Source: Pseudomonadota bacterium (lineage in GTDB: Bacteria; Pseudomonadota; Gammaproteobacteria; Burkholderiales; Burkholderiaceae). Taken from it: 9,407 nt of DNA. The notes beneath the pieces were generated by a model that worked only from the letters and a program-made list of their open reading frames with translations, was not told the DNA's origin and made no database searches. How positions within the stretch are numbered: the stretch's first letter is position 1; each line of letters opens with the position of its first letter. Position numbers and translations under genes: made by a program. This document shows, in pieces, positions 1 to 7,332 of the stretch. The stretch spans positions 1 to 9,407 of the forward strand of contig CAUJJP010000100.1 in the NCBI GenBank assembly GCA_963205525.1, written 5' to 3'.

Positions 1-123
1 CTGTCTCAGCAACCGAGTGCATATTGACACGAGTGCGCAAGCGCGTGCCGTCGTGAGGCCAACGGTATTGATTCAGGCCCCGGGCGCGCACTGCGCGAGA
101 CGCCGGCTTAAGATGCCTCGGCC
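1..123 (+). promoter_or_regulatory. Upstream region of the hemerythrin gene, no firm promoter
   Basis: This stretch holds no credible gene and should contain the promoter of the hemerythrin gene. A perfect TTGACA lies at 24-29, but no good -10 hexamer follows at 16-18 bases, so I do not call a sigma70 promoter. A 13-base dyad, CGCGCA-C-TGCGCG, lies at 85-97. TAAGAT at 109-114 resembles a -10 element but is almost on top of the start codon. A tiny four-codon reading frame (ATG CCT CGG CCA TGA, 113-127) overlaps the hemerythrin ATG by its stop codon. No strong Shine-Dalgarno precedes position 124. Confidence 0.3.
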
Positions 124-774
124 ATGAAGCTGATTGCCGCCTTCCAGGACGAGCACCTCCTGATCGACCGCGTGCTCGGGTCGTTTCGCGTCTACGTCGA
201 GCGCCTCGTGGGCGGCGTCGCCGATCCGGCGGACGGCGCACGCTACGCACGTTTCTTCGGCGACTTCGTCGGCGGCTTCCACGCCGAGCGCGAGGAGCAG
301 GTCTTTCTGGCCGCCCTGGTGCAGCAGGCCGAGCTGCCGCGCGAGCGCGGGCCGGTGCACGCCGTCGTCCACGAGCACGGCGAGCTGCACGCCTGGCTGG
401 GCGAGATGAGGCCGCTGCTGCACCAGTGGCCGCTGGCGCCGGACGAGGCCGACCGGCTGCAGGTGCTGGCGACGCTGTATACGCAGACCCTGTGGCGCCA
501 CATCGATGCCGAGAACTCGGTCCTCTACCCCGAGGGCGAGGAGCGCCTGGGGCGCAACGGGATACGCGAACTGCCGGACCGGCCGCTGAGCGAGGCCGAG
601 GCGGCGGCGCAGGCCGATGCCGCCGCCCTGCTGCTGCGCCATCCGCCGCGGGAGGACGCCGCCCTCACGCGCGGCGACGGCTGCTACCTGTGCCGTGCCC
701 ACGGCTCGACCTGCGATGGACTCGAGGCCGAGTGGTGGTCGGACCTGGAGTGGGACGAGTTCCAGCTCCGTTGA
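124..774 (+). CDS. Hemerythrin HHE-domain protein with cysteine-rich C-terminal tail
   Basis: This 216-residue protein is a probable cytoplasmic four-helix-bundle non-haem di-iron protein. Bacterial hemerythrins of this kind bind O2 or NO, sense redox or iron, or help repair Fe-S and di-iron centres. The expected ligand pattern is visible in order: EH near the N-terminus (H11), HAERE (H53, E57), HEH (H83, H85) and HIDAE (H126, E130). About 150 residues form the bundle. Beyond it is an extension with C187-x2-C190-x6-C197 and an acidic, aromatic end (WWSDLEWDEF), which simple hemerythrins lack. There is no signal peptide or membrane segment. The start is the first ATG of the frame and places the first ligand His at residue 11, as usual; the ribosome site is weak. 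The gene converges on the flavin reductase gene with a 40-base gap and is transcribed away from the other genes, so a shared function is not implied. The family call is firm and the specific role is unknown. Confidence 0.88.
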   Translation: MKLIAAFQDEHLLIDRVLGSFRVYVERLVGGVADPADGARYARFFGDFVGGFHAEREEQVFLAALVQQAELPRERGPVHAVVHEHGELHAWLGEMRPLLHQWPLAPDEADRLQVLATLYTQTLWRHIDAENSVLYPEGEERLGRNGIRELPDRPLSEAEAAAQADAAALLLRHPPREDAALTRGDGCYLCRAHGSTCDGLEAEWWSDLEWDEFQLR

Positions 775-814
775 GCTTGGGTGCGCACCGAGCCAGGCCA
801 ACCCACGGGCGGCC
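775..814. other. Convergent intergenic gap, weak dyads only
   Basis: Two genes converge here with 40 bases between their stop codons. A perfect 10-base palindrome, GGTGCGCACC, lies at 780-789. A short AGGCC/GGCCT inverted repeat (795-799 and 811-815) could form a 5-bp stem with an 11-base loop. Neither is followed by a T-run on either strand, so no canonical intrinsic terminator can be called. Termination may depend on Rho. Confidence 0.3.
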
Positions 815-1903
815 TCAATCCAGATCGTGGGCGTGCAGGTGGCGTCCGATCTCGGCCGCGCATTCGCGCAGCGCGGTCGGCACCGCGGCGTCGGGCGCGC
901 TGTCCATGCGTCCGCTCTCGGCCAGCACGGTGAGCGCCAGCAGCACCGCCCCCTGGCGGTCGAACACCGGCACGCTGATCGCGGCCACCGGCGGCGCGCT
1001 GCGGTCGGCGAAGCTGCTCACCGGGTCCAGCACCGCCATGCCTTGGCGGCGCACCGCCGCACGCAGGCCTTGCAGCGTCGGCAGGACGTCGGCGTCGTCG
1101 CCGCCTGCGATTTCGATCTCGGCCTGCGCCAGCGGCAACAGGTCCTCGTCGGGCAGCCAGGCCGCGAAGACATGGCCGGTGGCCGAACCGAGCACCGGCA
1201 GCACCACGCCCGGGCGCAGGCTCAGGCTCACCGGGCGGCTGGAGGGCTCCCAGTGCAGGATGGTCGGCCCGTGGCTGCCCCAGACCGCCACCCCTGTGGT
1301 CTCGTCCAGCCGGCCCGACAGGTCCACCGCCATGTGGGTGGCAAGGCGGATCGCGTGCAGCCGCCTGCGGTTGGCGTTCGCCTCGTCGGCCGACAGGCGG
1401 CCGAAGTCGTGCGGCTGCGCGATCAGGTAGCGCCCGCCGCCGAAGGCCAGCGGCCGCCGGCCGCTGCGTGCGATGCGCTGCACGCGGCCGATGAAGATCA
1501 TGTGGTCGCCGGCCTCGTGCGCGGCATGACGGCTGCACTCCAGGTAGGCCGCACAGCCCTCGATCAGCGGCACGCCGCCGAGTCCCTCGACCACCGGCGT
1601 GCCGGCGAACTTGTCCTCACCGGCACGTGCAAATCGATTCGACAGGCCGATCTGGTCGTCGGCCAGGATGTTGACGGCGAAGCGCTGGGCCTCGCGGAAG
1701 GCCGGATGGCTGAAGGCCTGCAGCGCCTGGCTCCACAGCACCAGCGGCGGATCCAGCGAGACCGAGTTGAAGGAGTTCACGGTCACGCCATGGCGCCGCC
1801 CCTGGGCGTCGACGGTGGTGACGACGGTGACGCCGGTGACGAAGGTGGCCAGCACCTGACGCAGCTCGTGCACGTCGACCGCGTTGGCGGGGGCAGTGTC
1901 CAT
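815..1903 (-). CDS. Flavin reductase fused to an IclR-type effector-binding domain
   Basis: This 362-residue protein has two domains. Residues 10-165 are a short-chain flavin reductase (split-barrel FMN/FAD-binding fold, HpaC/RutF-like), with FVTGVTVVTT (21-30), GVTVNSFNSVSLDPPLV (39-55), FAVNIL (75-80), DKFAG, and a GDHMIFIGRV segment (132-141). Such reductases use NAD(P)H to make free reduced flavin for a partner monooxygenase. After a linker rich in Arg and Ala, residues 185-360 resemble the ligand-binding half of IclR regulators: LPVLGSATGHVFAAWLP (235-251), then VRRQGMAVLD and VAAISVPVFDRQGAVLLALTV (306-326). No helix-turn-helix is present, so it should not be a repressor; the C-terminal half may sense an aromatic or other acid and tune reductase activity. 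The ATG is chosen because GGAAG sits 4 bases upstream and the reductase fold starts at once; the frame stays open further upstream only as a shadow of the neighbouring gene. No oxygenase partner lies in the window. Confidence 0.88.
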   Translation of the reverse strand: MDTAPANAVDVHELRQVLATFVTGVTVVTTVDAQGRRHGVTVNSFNSVSLDPPLVLWSQALQAFSHPAFREAQRFAVNILADDQIGLSNRFARAGEDKFAGTPVVEGLGGVPLIEGCAAYLECSRHAAHEAGDHMIFIGRVQRIARSGRRPLAFGGGRYLIAQPHDFGRLSADEANANRRRLHAIRLATHMAVDLSGRLDETTGVAVWGSHGPTILHWEPSSRPVSLSLRPGVVLPVLGSATGHVFAAWLPDEDLLPLAQAEIEIAGGDDADVLPTLQGLRAAVRRQGMAVLDPVSSFADRSAPPVAAISVPVFDRQGAVLLALTVLAESGRMDSAPDAAVPTALRECAAEIGRHLHAHDLD

Positions 1904-2088
1904 GGTGCTTCCAGCTTGGTCTCGGCCCGCTGCTGCGCGCCGGTGAAGCACGGAACCATAGCGCGACTGTGGCGGAGCTGCCGGACGCCCCCCTGCGCCA
2001 GTCGACCCCGTCGCCTGCAGCCCGCCGCCCGTTGCCGGGGGGCGGCCCAGGGCCCGGGCCTGGCGCCAGCAGACGCTCGCGGCGCGGA
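1904..2088. other. Palindrome-rich gap between propeller gene and flavin reductase gene
   Basis: These 185 bases separate the end of the four-gene cassette from the flavin reductase start codon. The part next to the flavin reductase contains a GGAAG ribosome site at 1908-1912 but no convincing promoter: TATGGT at 1960-1955 on the minus strand lacks a -35 partner. The part next to the propeller gene holds a 7-bp stem-loop and two perfect 10-base palindromes, GGCCCGGGCC (2051-2060) and CTGGCGCCAG (2060-2069). I see no gene. Whether the flavin reductase has its own promoter or is reached by read-through is undecided. Confidence 0.4.
2024..2046 (-). terminator. Possible transcription terminator stem-loop after the cassette
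   Basis: GCCGCCC at 2024-2030 pairs perfectly with GGGCGGC at 2040-2046 around a 9-base loop. It lies about 43 bases past the stop codon of the beta-propeller gene, a plausible place for termination or mRNA 3'-end protection. No U-run follows in the leftward transcript, so it is not a canonical intrinsic terminator. Confidence 0.3.
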
Positions 2089-3123
2089 TCAGCGCTCGGG
2101 ATCGGTCAGCAGGCCGGCGCGCGAGCCGATGATCCAGCGGCTGGCGCCGTCGGCCAGCACTGCCGTGAGCGAGAGCCGGTCCGCGCGCGGCGTGGCGGCG
2201 AAGCGCCGGCCGCCGTCGCTGCTGCGGCTGAGCTGGCCGTCCAGACCGACCGCCAGCACCTGCGAGCCCTGGGCCGCGAGCGCGGTGATGGATCCCTTGC
2301 CGCCGCTGTCCAGCGCCGTCCAGTGCGCGCCGCCGTCGTCGCTGCGCAGCAGCGAGCCGCGCTGGCCGCCGACCAGCAAGCCGCCGTCCGGCAGCGCCAG
2401 GCCGCTCCACAGCGAGCCCTTGTAGCCGGTGCTGAGGTACTGCCAGCTCGCGCCGCGGTCGCTGCTGCGCAGGACCATGCCGCGCTCGGCGGTCGCATAG
2501 AGCAGGCCGTTGCGGTCGGCGAACAGGCTCAGCAGGTTGAGGTCGGCGCGCTTGGCGCCAGGCGGTGCCTCCAGCGTGCGCTCGGTCCAGGTCTTGCCGC
2601 CGTCGTCGGTGGTCAGCACGAGCGACCACAGGCCGACCGCCACCCCGTGCTGGCGGTCGAAGAAGTGGACCGCGAACAAGGGACGGTCCTCCTCCAGCAC
2701 CAGGCGCTGGCGCTTCCAGTGCTCGCCGCCGTCCTCGGTGGCCAGGATGACGCCCCAGTGGCCGACCGCCCACCCGTGCTGGGCGTCGACGAAGGACAGC
2801 GCGGTGAGGGTGGCGTCCACCGGCACCTCGGCGGCCTGACGCGGCTGGGCGCCGTGCGCGTCGGACAGCAGCACGGTGCCGCGCTCGCCGACCGCGACCA
2901 CCCGCTCGCCGGCCCAGGCCGCGCCCAGCATCATCGACTGCAAGGCCACCGGCAGCCTGGCCGCGGCCGCCGGATGGACTTGCGTCAGTGCCGCCGCAGT
3001 GGCGGGGTCGGCCGCGGGGTCGTTGGCGGCGCCGGATTCGGACGCCACCACCGCCGTCACCGCCGCCAGCGCGGTCAACGCCGACAGGCCGAGCGCGGCG
3101 ACGCGCGCAATACGGAACTTCAT
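2089..3123 (-). CDS. Ycf48-like BNR-repeat beta-propeller, exported
   Basis: This 344-residue protein has an N-terminal signal-like segment (KFRIAR, then a hydrophobic Ala/Leu stretch to about residue 27), so it should enter the periplasm by Sec, either cleaved or anchored. The rest is a repeating beta-propeller with Asp-box (BNR) motifs at about residues 128-136 (ATEDGGEHW), 171-179 (TTDDGGKTW), 219-227 (RSSDRGASW), 260-268 (RSDDGGAHW) and 300-307 (RSSDGGRRF). Blades containing QHGWAVG and QHGVAVG are typical of Ycf48/photosystem II stability factor-like proteins. In cyanobacteria and chloroplasts Ycf48 is an assembly factor; in non-photosynthetic proteobacteria the function is unknown. It follows the RND gene by 17 bases, with GGGGAG 5 bases before the ATG. 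A role as assembly factor or periplasmic scaffold for the transporter is inferred from this linkage alone. There are no sialidase active-site features to support an enzymatic reading. Confidence 0.88.
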   Translation of the reverse strand: MKFRIARVAALGLSALTALAAVTAVVASESGAANDPAADPATAAALTQVHPAAAARLPVALQSMMLGAAWAGERVVAVGERGTVLLSDAHGAQPRQAAEVPVDATLTALSFVDAQHGWAVGHWGVILATEDGGEHWKRQRLVLEEDRPLFAVHFFDRQHGVAVGLWSLVLTTDDGGKTWTERTLEAPPGAKRADLNLLSLFADRNGLLYATAERGMVLRSSDRGASWQYLSTGYKGSLWSGLALPDGGLLVGGQRGSLLRSDDGGAHWTALDSGGKGSITALAAQGSQVLAVGLDGQLSRSSDGGRRFAATPRADRLSLTAVLADGASRWIIGSRAGLLTDPER

Positions 3124-3140
3124 CCCTGCTCCCCGAGCTT

Positions 3141-5567
3141 TCAGTGCGCGTGCAGCGCCGAGGCGCGCACCGGCTTGCGGCGCGGGAACAAGCGCTCCAG
3201 CCAGACCGCGAAGGCCGGCAGCACCGTCATCGCCATCACCATGTTGGTCATGAACATGAAGGCCAGCAGCTTGCCCATGTCGGCCTGGAACTTGAGCGCC
3301 GAGAACGACCAGGTGGCGACGCCTATCGCCAGCGTGATGGCGGTGAAGATGGTGGCGGTGCCGACCTCGAGGATGGACTGCTCGAGCGCCTGGCCGATCG
3401 CCTCGCCCGCCGCGAGGTGGCGCTGCAGCCGGTTGTAGATGTAGAAGGCGTAGTCCACGCCTATGCCCACCGCCAGCACCATCACCGGCAGGGTGGCCAC
3501 CGTGAGGCCGATGTCCAGCGCCTTCATGAAGGCGTAGCCGACGAAGGTGCCCACCGTCAAGGGCAGGCAGCAGGCGAGCACCGCGCGCCAGTCGCGGTAG
3601 ACGATGAAGACCAGCAGCACGATCACCGCGTAGACGTAGAGCATCATCGGCAGCTCGCTGGCCTCGACCTCCTCGTTGATCGCCGCCAGCACGCCGGCAT
3701 TGCCGGCCACCAGGCGGATCTGCACCCCGGGCAGCTGCTCCTGGGCGCGGAAGGCCTTGGCGGCGTCGATCACGCGCTCGATGGTGGTGGTCTTGTGGTC
3801 GGCCAGGTAGAGGTGGACCGCGGTCATGCTGCAGTCCTTGCGCATCGTGCCCGGCACGCGCGCCACCTCCACCGACAGCGCGGCGTAGTTGGCGGGGTCG
3901 ATCGGCACCGCCGCCATCTTGGGGTTGCCCTCGTTGTAGCCCTCGTTGTACTGGCGCAGCTGGTCGGCGTAGGAGTCGATGGACAGCACGCCCGGCACCG
4001 CCGAGAGCGCGCGCACGAAACGCTCCTGGTAGAGCGCGATGGCGACGCCCTCGCAGGACTGCGGCGGCGCCTCGAAGACCACCGACAGCCAGTCCAGCCC
4101 CATGTCGTAGCTGCCCGCGATCGACACCGCGTCGCGGTTGAAGCGGGCCTCGGCGCGCAGTTCGGGCGCGCCCGGCTCCAGGGTGCCGACGACGCGGTCG
4201 CGCGCATAAGCCCAGGACAGCACGAAGACCACCGTCGCGGCGCTCAGCACCGCGAGCGCGACGCGCGGCTGCGCCACCCGCGCCAGCACGCGCAGCCACT
4301 GCGCGCGCTGCTCGCGCACCTGCATCTGGCGCTGCGCGTAGTCGCGCCCGACGCGGGCATAGGACGCCGCCAGCGGCAGCATCACCAGGTTGGTGACGAT
4401 CTTGTAGGCCACCCCGAGCGCGGCCGCCACCGCCAGCTCGCGCACCATGGGGATGGGGATCAGCATCAGGGTGACGAAGGTGACGAAGGCGGTCACCAGG
4501 GCCAGCGTTCCGGGCACCAGCAATCCGGTGAAGCTGGCGCGCGCCGCCTCGTCGGCGCTCTTGCCGTGCGAGATCTCGCGCACGATGGTGTTGATCTGCT
4601 GCACGCCGTGCGAGACGCCGATCGCGAACACCAGGAAGGGCACCAGCACCGCCAGCGGGTCCAGCCCGTAGCCCAGCAGGCGCAGGGTGCCGAACTGCCA
4701 GACCAGCGAGGCCAGCGAGCACAGCACCGCAAGCGCGGTGAACTGCCAGGAGCGGCAGTACCAGTACACCGCCAGTGCGGTCAGCACGAGGGCGATGAGG
4801 CAGAACTCGAGCACCGCCGCCGCGCCGTCGGCGATGTCGCCGATCTGCTTGGCAAAGCCGATGATCTGGACCTCGAAGCCGGCGTCCTCGTACTTGGCGC
4901 GCATGGCTTCGAGCTGGTGGTTGAACTCGACGTAGTCGATGCGCTTGCCGGCGGCGTCGTAGTCGTTGAGCTCGGCGGTGATCATGGCGCCGGCCTGGTC
5001 GCGCGAGACCAGCGAGCCGACGAAGCCGCCTTGGCTGGCGGTGCGCGAGATGCGGGCGATGGTCTCGGCGTCGAGCTCGGCCGGCGTCACCGTGCCCGGG
5101 ATCAGCGGGTCGGCGCGGAAGCCTTCCTCGGTGATCTCGTTGACGAAGGCGTTCGGCGTCCACATCGAGGTCACGCTGCCGCGCGAGACGAAGGGCAGGA
5201 ACATCACCGCCTGCGTCACGTCGCTCAGCCGGCCCAGCCCCTCGCGGGTCCAGATCTGGCCCTGGCGCGCGCGCACCACCACCGTCAGCCGGTTCGCACC
5301 TATCAGGTCGTCACGATAGGTGCGGAAGGTCTCGACGTACTCGTGCCCGATCGGCATCTGCTTGTCGAAACCGGCGTCCATGCGCAGCTGCAGCGCAAAG
5401 AATCCCATCACCACCGTCAGCAACAGCAGCAGCCCCAGCACCAGCGCGCGCTGGCGAAACAGCAACGTCTCCAGCCAGGCCAGACCACGCCCCGGAACTA
5501 CGGGTGGCGCGGGTGGCGTGGCCGCAGGCGGTGCGGACAGACTCAAATCGACAGCGGGCGGCGGCAT
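3141..5567 (-). CDS. RND-superfamily (MMPL/HpnN-like) inner-membrane transporter
   Basis: This 808-residue protein has the duplicated RND layout: a Pro/Ala-rich cytoplasmic N-terminus (1-28), TM1 at about 40-60, a first periplasmic domain (about 61-250), TM2-6 (about 252-402), TM7 (about 437-453), a second periplasmic domain (about 454-637) and TM8-12 (about 638-788). At about 800 residues it is shorter than AcrB-type pumps and matches the MMPL/hopanoid-transporter-like group that moves lipids and other hydrophobic molecules. The proton-relay position of TM10 carries VGIGVDYAF (D705). The matching TM4 site reads IGVSHGVQ (317-323) and lacks the Asp. C505 and C579 in the second periplasmic domain could form a disulfide. 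The start is fixed because the only in-frame codons before it follow the DUF1302 stop codon and contain no ATG, GTG or TTG; it has no Shine-Dalgarno, which suggests translational coupling. Substrate and direction are unknown. Confidence 0.92.
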   Translation of the reverse strand: MPPPAVDLSLSAPPAATPPAPPVVPGRGLAWLETLLFRQRALVLGLLLLLTVVMGFFALQLRMDAGFDKQMPIGHEYVETFRTYRDDLIGANRLTVVVRARQGQIWTREGLGRLSDVTQAVMFLPFVSRGSVTSMWTPNAFVNEITEEGFRADPLIPGTVTPAELDAETIARISRTASQGGFVGSLVSRDQAGAMITAELNDYDAAGKRIDYVEFNHQLEAMRAKYEDAGFEVQIIGFAKQIGDIADGAAAVLEFCLIALVLTALAVYWYCRSWQFTALAVLCSLASLVWQFGTLRLLGYGLDPLAVLVPFLVFAIGVSHGVQQINTIVREISHGKSADEAARASFTGLLVPGTLALVTAFVTFVTLMLIPIPMVRELAVAAALGVAYKIVTNLVMLPLAASYARVGRDYAQRQMQVREQRAQWLRVLARVAQPRVALAVLSAATVVFVLSWAYARDRVVGTLEPGAPELRAEARFNRDAVSIAGSYDMGLDWLSVVFEAPPQSCEGVAIALYQERFVRALSAVPGVLSIDSYADQLRQYNEGYNEGNPKMAAVPIDPANYAALSVEVARVPGTMRKDCSMTAVHLYLADHKTTTIERVIDAAKAFRAQEQLPGVQIRLVAGNAGVLAAINEEVEASELPMMLYVYAVIVLLVFIVYRDWRAVLACCLPLTVGTFVGYAFMKALDIGLTVATLPVMVLAVGIGVDYAFYIYNRLQRHLAAGEAIGQALEQSILEVGTATIFTAITLAIGVATWSFSALKFQADMGKLLAFMFMTNMVMAMTVLPAFAVWLERLFPRRKPVRASALHAH

Positions 5568-5594
5568 CGGCGGACGGTGGCGAGGGGCGGCGCG

Positions 5595-7313
5595 TCAGAA
5601 GTTGCGCGAGAGTACGGCGCCGACGAAGTGGCGGTCGCCGTAGGGCTGGTCGAAGGGACGCGAACCGCCGCCGTAGGTGGCGTAGTTCAGGCTGAACTGC
5701 CAGTTCGCCGGGTTCTGGATGAAGTTCAGGTAGAAGTTCGCCACCCGCGCACCCTTCATGAAGTTCGCACCCAGGGTCGGCGTGCGGCCGTCTATGGCCT
5801 GGAAGAAGTACAGCCCAGGCACCACCTGCCAGCCCGGGATGACGGTGCCGTCGTAGACCCAGCTGAAGTCGAAGTTGAAGCCGGCCGAGGTCTTGGTGCC
5901 GGCGCCGTAGATGGTGGCGCCGCCGTCGTCGGACCAGTTCCACAGGCCGGCGGCAGGCAGCTGCGCCACCGGCGTGCCGTCCGGGGCGTTGCGGTAGTAG
6001 ACCTTCTTCAGGCCCGGGAAGTGCACCACCACCGCCTCCGCAAGCAGGGTCGCGGTGTCGGCGCCGAGCGCATTCAGGATCGCGCCGTGGTCGCCCGGCG
6101 TGAGGCTCAGCAGGCCGGTGATGTGCCACTGCCAGCGCTTGCCGTCGATGTACTGGTTGCACTCGGCGGCCGGCGCCAGCCCGGCCACGTTGTCACCCAC
6201 CATGCCGGGTGCAAAGCAGCTCGACAGCGCGATCGCCTCCTTCGGCCGGTAGGACAGCTCGGTGCCTATGGCCCAGTTGCCGAGGCCGAAGTTGGCCGAC
6301 ACGCCGTACAGCTTGCGGTCTTCCAGGAAGTTCCACTGGTACTCGGACTGGCCGTTGATGAAGCGCAGGTTGGGCAGCTTGTCGTGATAGTTCATCGCGT
6401 AGAAGCCGTAGTTCACCGAGCTTCCAGGCGGTGTCCAGCGCAGCGCCACGCCCCACTGGCCGCCATCGCGGGCTTCGTGGTCGGCGGTGTTCGGGATAGA
6501 GGGCGACTCGGGGATGCCCAGCGCCGCGGACGACGCCGCATCGGGGCCGAGGTAGATCGGCTGGCGCCCCTTGTCGAAGATGTCCACCGGCGACCAGTAG
6601 CCACCCACGGGCGGGAACTTGGTGCGGTTCCAGTCGAACTGCACATAGCCCTCGGCGCTCCAGCCCGCGCCCAGGGTGCCGCTGACGTTGAGCATGGGCG
6701 CCGGCAGGAAGGCTTCCTTGAGCTGGGTGCCGGGCTGCGACAGGCGCTGGATGTCGATCGCGTTGGTGGCGTTGATCCCGCCGGGCAGGAACAGGCTCTC
6801 GCCCCAGTTCAGGAACTGGTTGCCCAGGCGCATGGAGACGCGCTGGCCGTTGCCGAGCTGGAAGGCCTTGCCGACCCAGAAGTCGAGCAAGCGCACGTCG
6901 CTCACGATCTCGTCCTTGGCGTCGGCGGACAGCGGGGTGCGCGCGGTGTCGTCGGCCTTGAAGTCGCGCAGCCAGCTCACGCGGCCGAGAAACTTCCAGT
7001 CGTCGGGCATCTTGAGCAGCAGCTCGTGGTTGCCCTTGACGTAGCCGGCGAACAGGTCGCCACGGCGGTAGTTCAGGTTGCCGTCGTCGCCCGCGCCCCA
7101 GCGGAACACGTCAGCGGCGTCGCAGTAGGACGGATCGCCGACCAGCGAGCACGACGGGTTCTTGGCCCGCATGCCCAGGCCGACGCTGACCGTGGAGTCG
7201 AAATTGCCGCTCACCGAGCCGGCATCGAAGGTGAAGGCCTGGGCGCCGCCGGCGCAGGCCGCGACGGCTGCCGCAGCGATGCTGCGCAGGGCCACGCGAT
7301 GGGTCGTGTTCAT
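5595..7313 (-). CDS. DUF1302 family outer-membrane beta-barrel protein
   Basis: This 572-residue protein begins with a signal peptide (MNTTHRVALR, then an Ala-rich core ending GGAQA, cleavage after about residue 26). It continues as alternating amphipathic strands and ends in LSRNF; the terminal Phe is the classic recognition residue for BAM-dependent insertion. The segment RLGNQFLNWGESLFLPGGIN (162-181) is the hallmark of DUF1302 (PF06980), and the length is normal for that family. Cysteines occur near the mature N-terminus (C55, C64) and in a later loop pair (SSCFAPG, AAECNQY), suggesting disulfides in extracellular loops. VAAC at 17-20 faintly resembles a lipobox, but the AQA cleavage site fits a barrel better. 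AAGGAG lies 9 bases before the ATG. The DUF1302-DUF1329 pairing is widespread in proteobacteria. The inferred role is an outer-membrane channel for a hydrophobic substrate; no function can be read from the sequence itself. Confidence 0.92.
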   Translation of the reverse strand: MNTTHRVALRSIAAAAVAACAGGAQAFTFDAGSVSGNFDSTVSVGLGMRAKNPSCSLVGDPSYCDAADVFRWGAGDDGNLNYRRGDLFAGYVKGNHELLLKMPDDWKFLGRVSWLRDFKADDTARTPLSADAKDEIVSDVRLLDFWVGKAFQLGNGQRVSMRLGNQFLNWGESLFLPGGINATNAIDIQRLSQPGTQLKEAFLPAPMLNVSGTLGAGWSAEGYVQFDWNRTKFPPVGGYWSPVDIFDKGRQPIYLGPDAASSAALGIPESPSIPNTADHEARDGGQWGVALRWTPPGSSVNYGFYAMNYHDKLPNLRFINGQSEYQWNFLEDRKLYGVSANFGLGNWAIGTELSYRPKEAIALSSCFAPGMVGDNVAGLAPAAECNQYIDGKRWQWHITGLLSLTPGDHGAILNALGADTATLLAEAVVVHFPGLKKVYYRNAPDGTPVAQLPAAGLWNWSDDGGATIYGAGTKTSAGFNFDFSWVYDGTVIPGWQVVPGLYFFQAIDGRTPTLGANFMKGARVANFYLNFIQNPANWQFSLNYATYGGGSRPFDQPYGDRHFVGAVLSRNF

Positions 7314-7332
7314 GCCGCTTGTCTCCTTGTCT

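Noticed and set aside
24..52. TTGACA at 24-29 as the -35 of a hemerythrin promoter.
   Set aside because: No acceptable -10 hexamer occurs 16-18 bases downstream.
1955..1983. TATGGT on the minus strand as a -10 for the flavin reductase gene.
   Set aside because: The matching -35 position reads CGGCAG, which does not resemble TTGACA.
617..2425. Long plus-strand open frame of 602 codons across the flavin reductase gene.
   Set aside because: No ribosome site, no recognisable domain, and composition typical of an antisense shadow of the flavin reductase and propeller genes.
1904..2773. Extension of the flavin reductase frame far upstream of its ATG.
   Set aside because: The extra residues are an out-of-frame reading of the propeller gene; the ATG at 1903 has a GGAAG site and starts directly at the reductase fold.
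7254..7265. Lipobox-like VAAC in the DUF1302 signal peptide.
   Set aside because: The AQA cleavage site, barrel strands and C-terminal Phe fit an integral outer-membrane protein processed by signal peptidase I.
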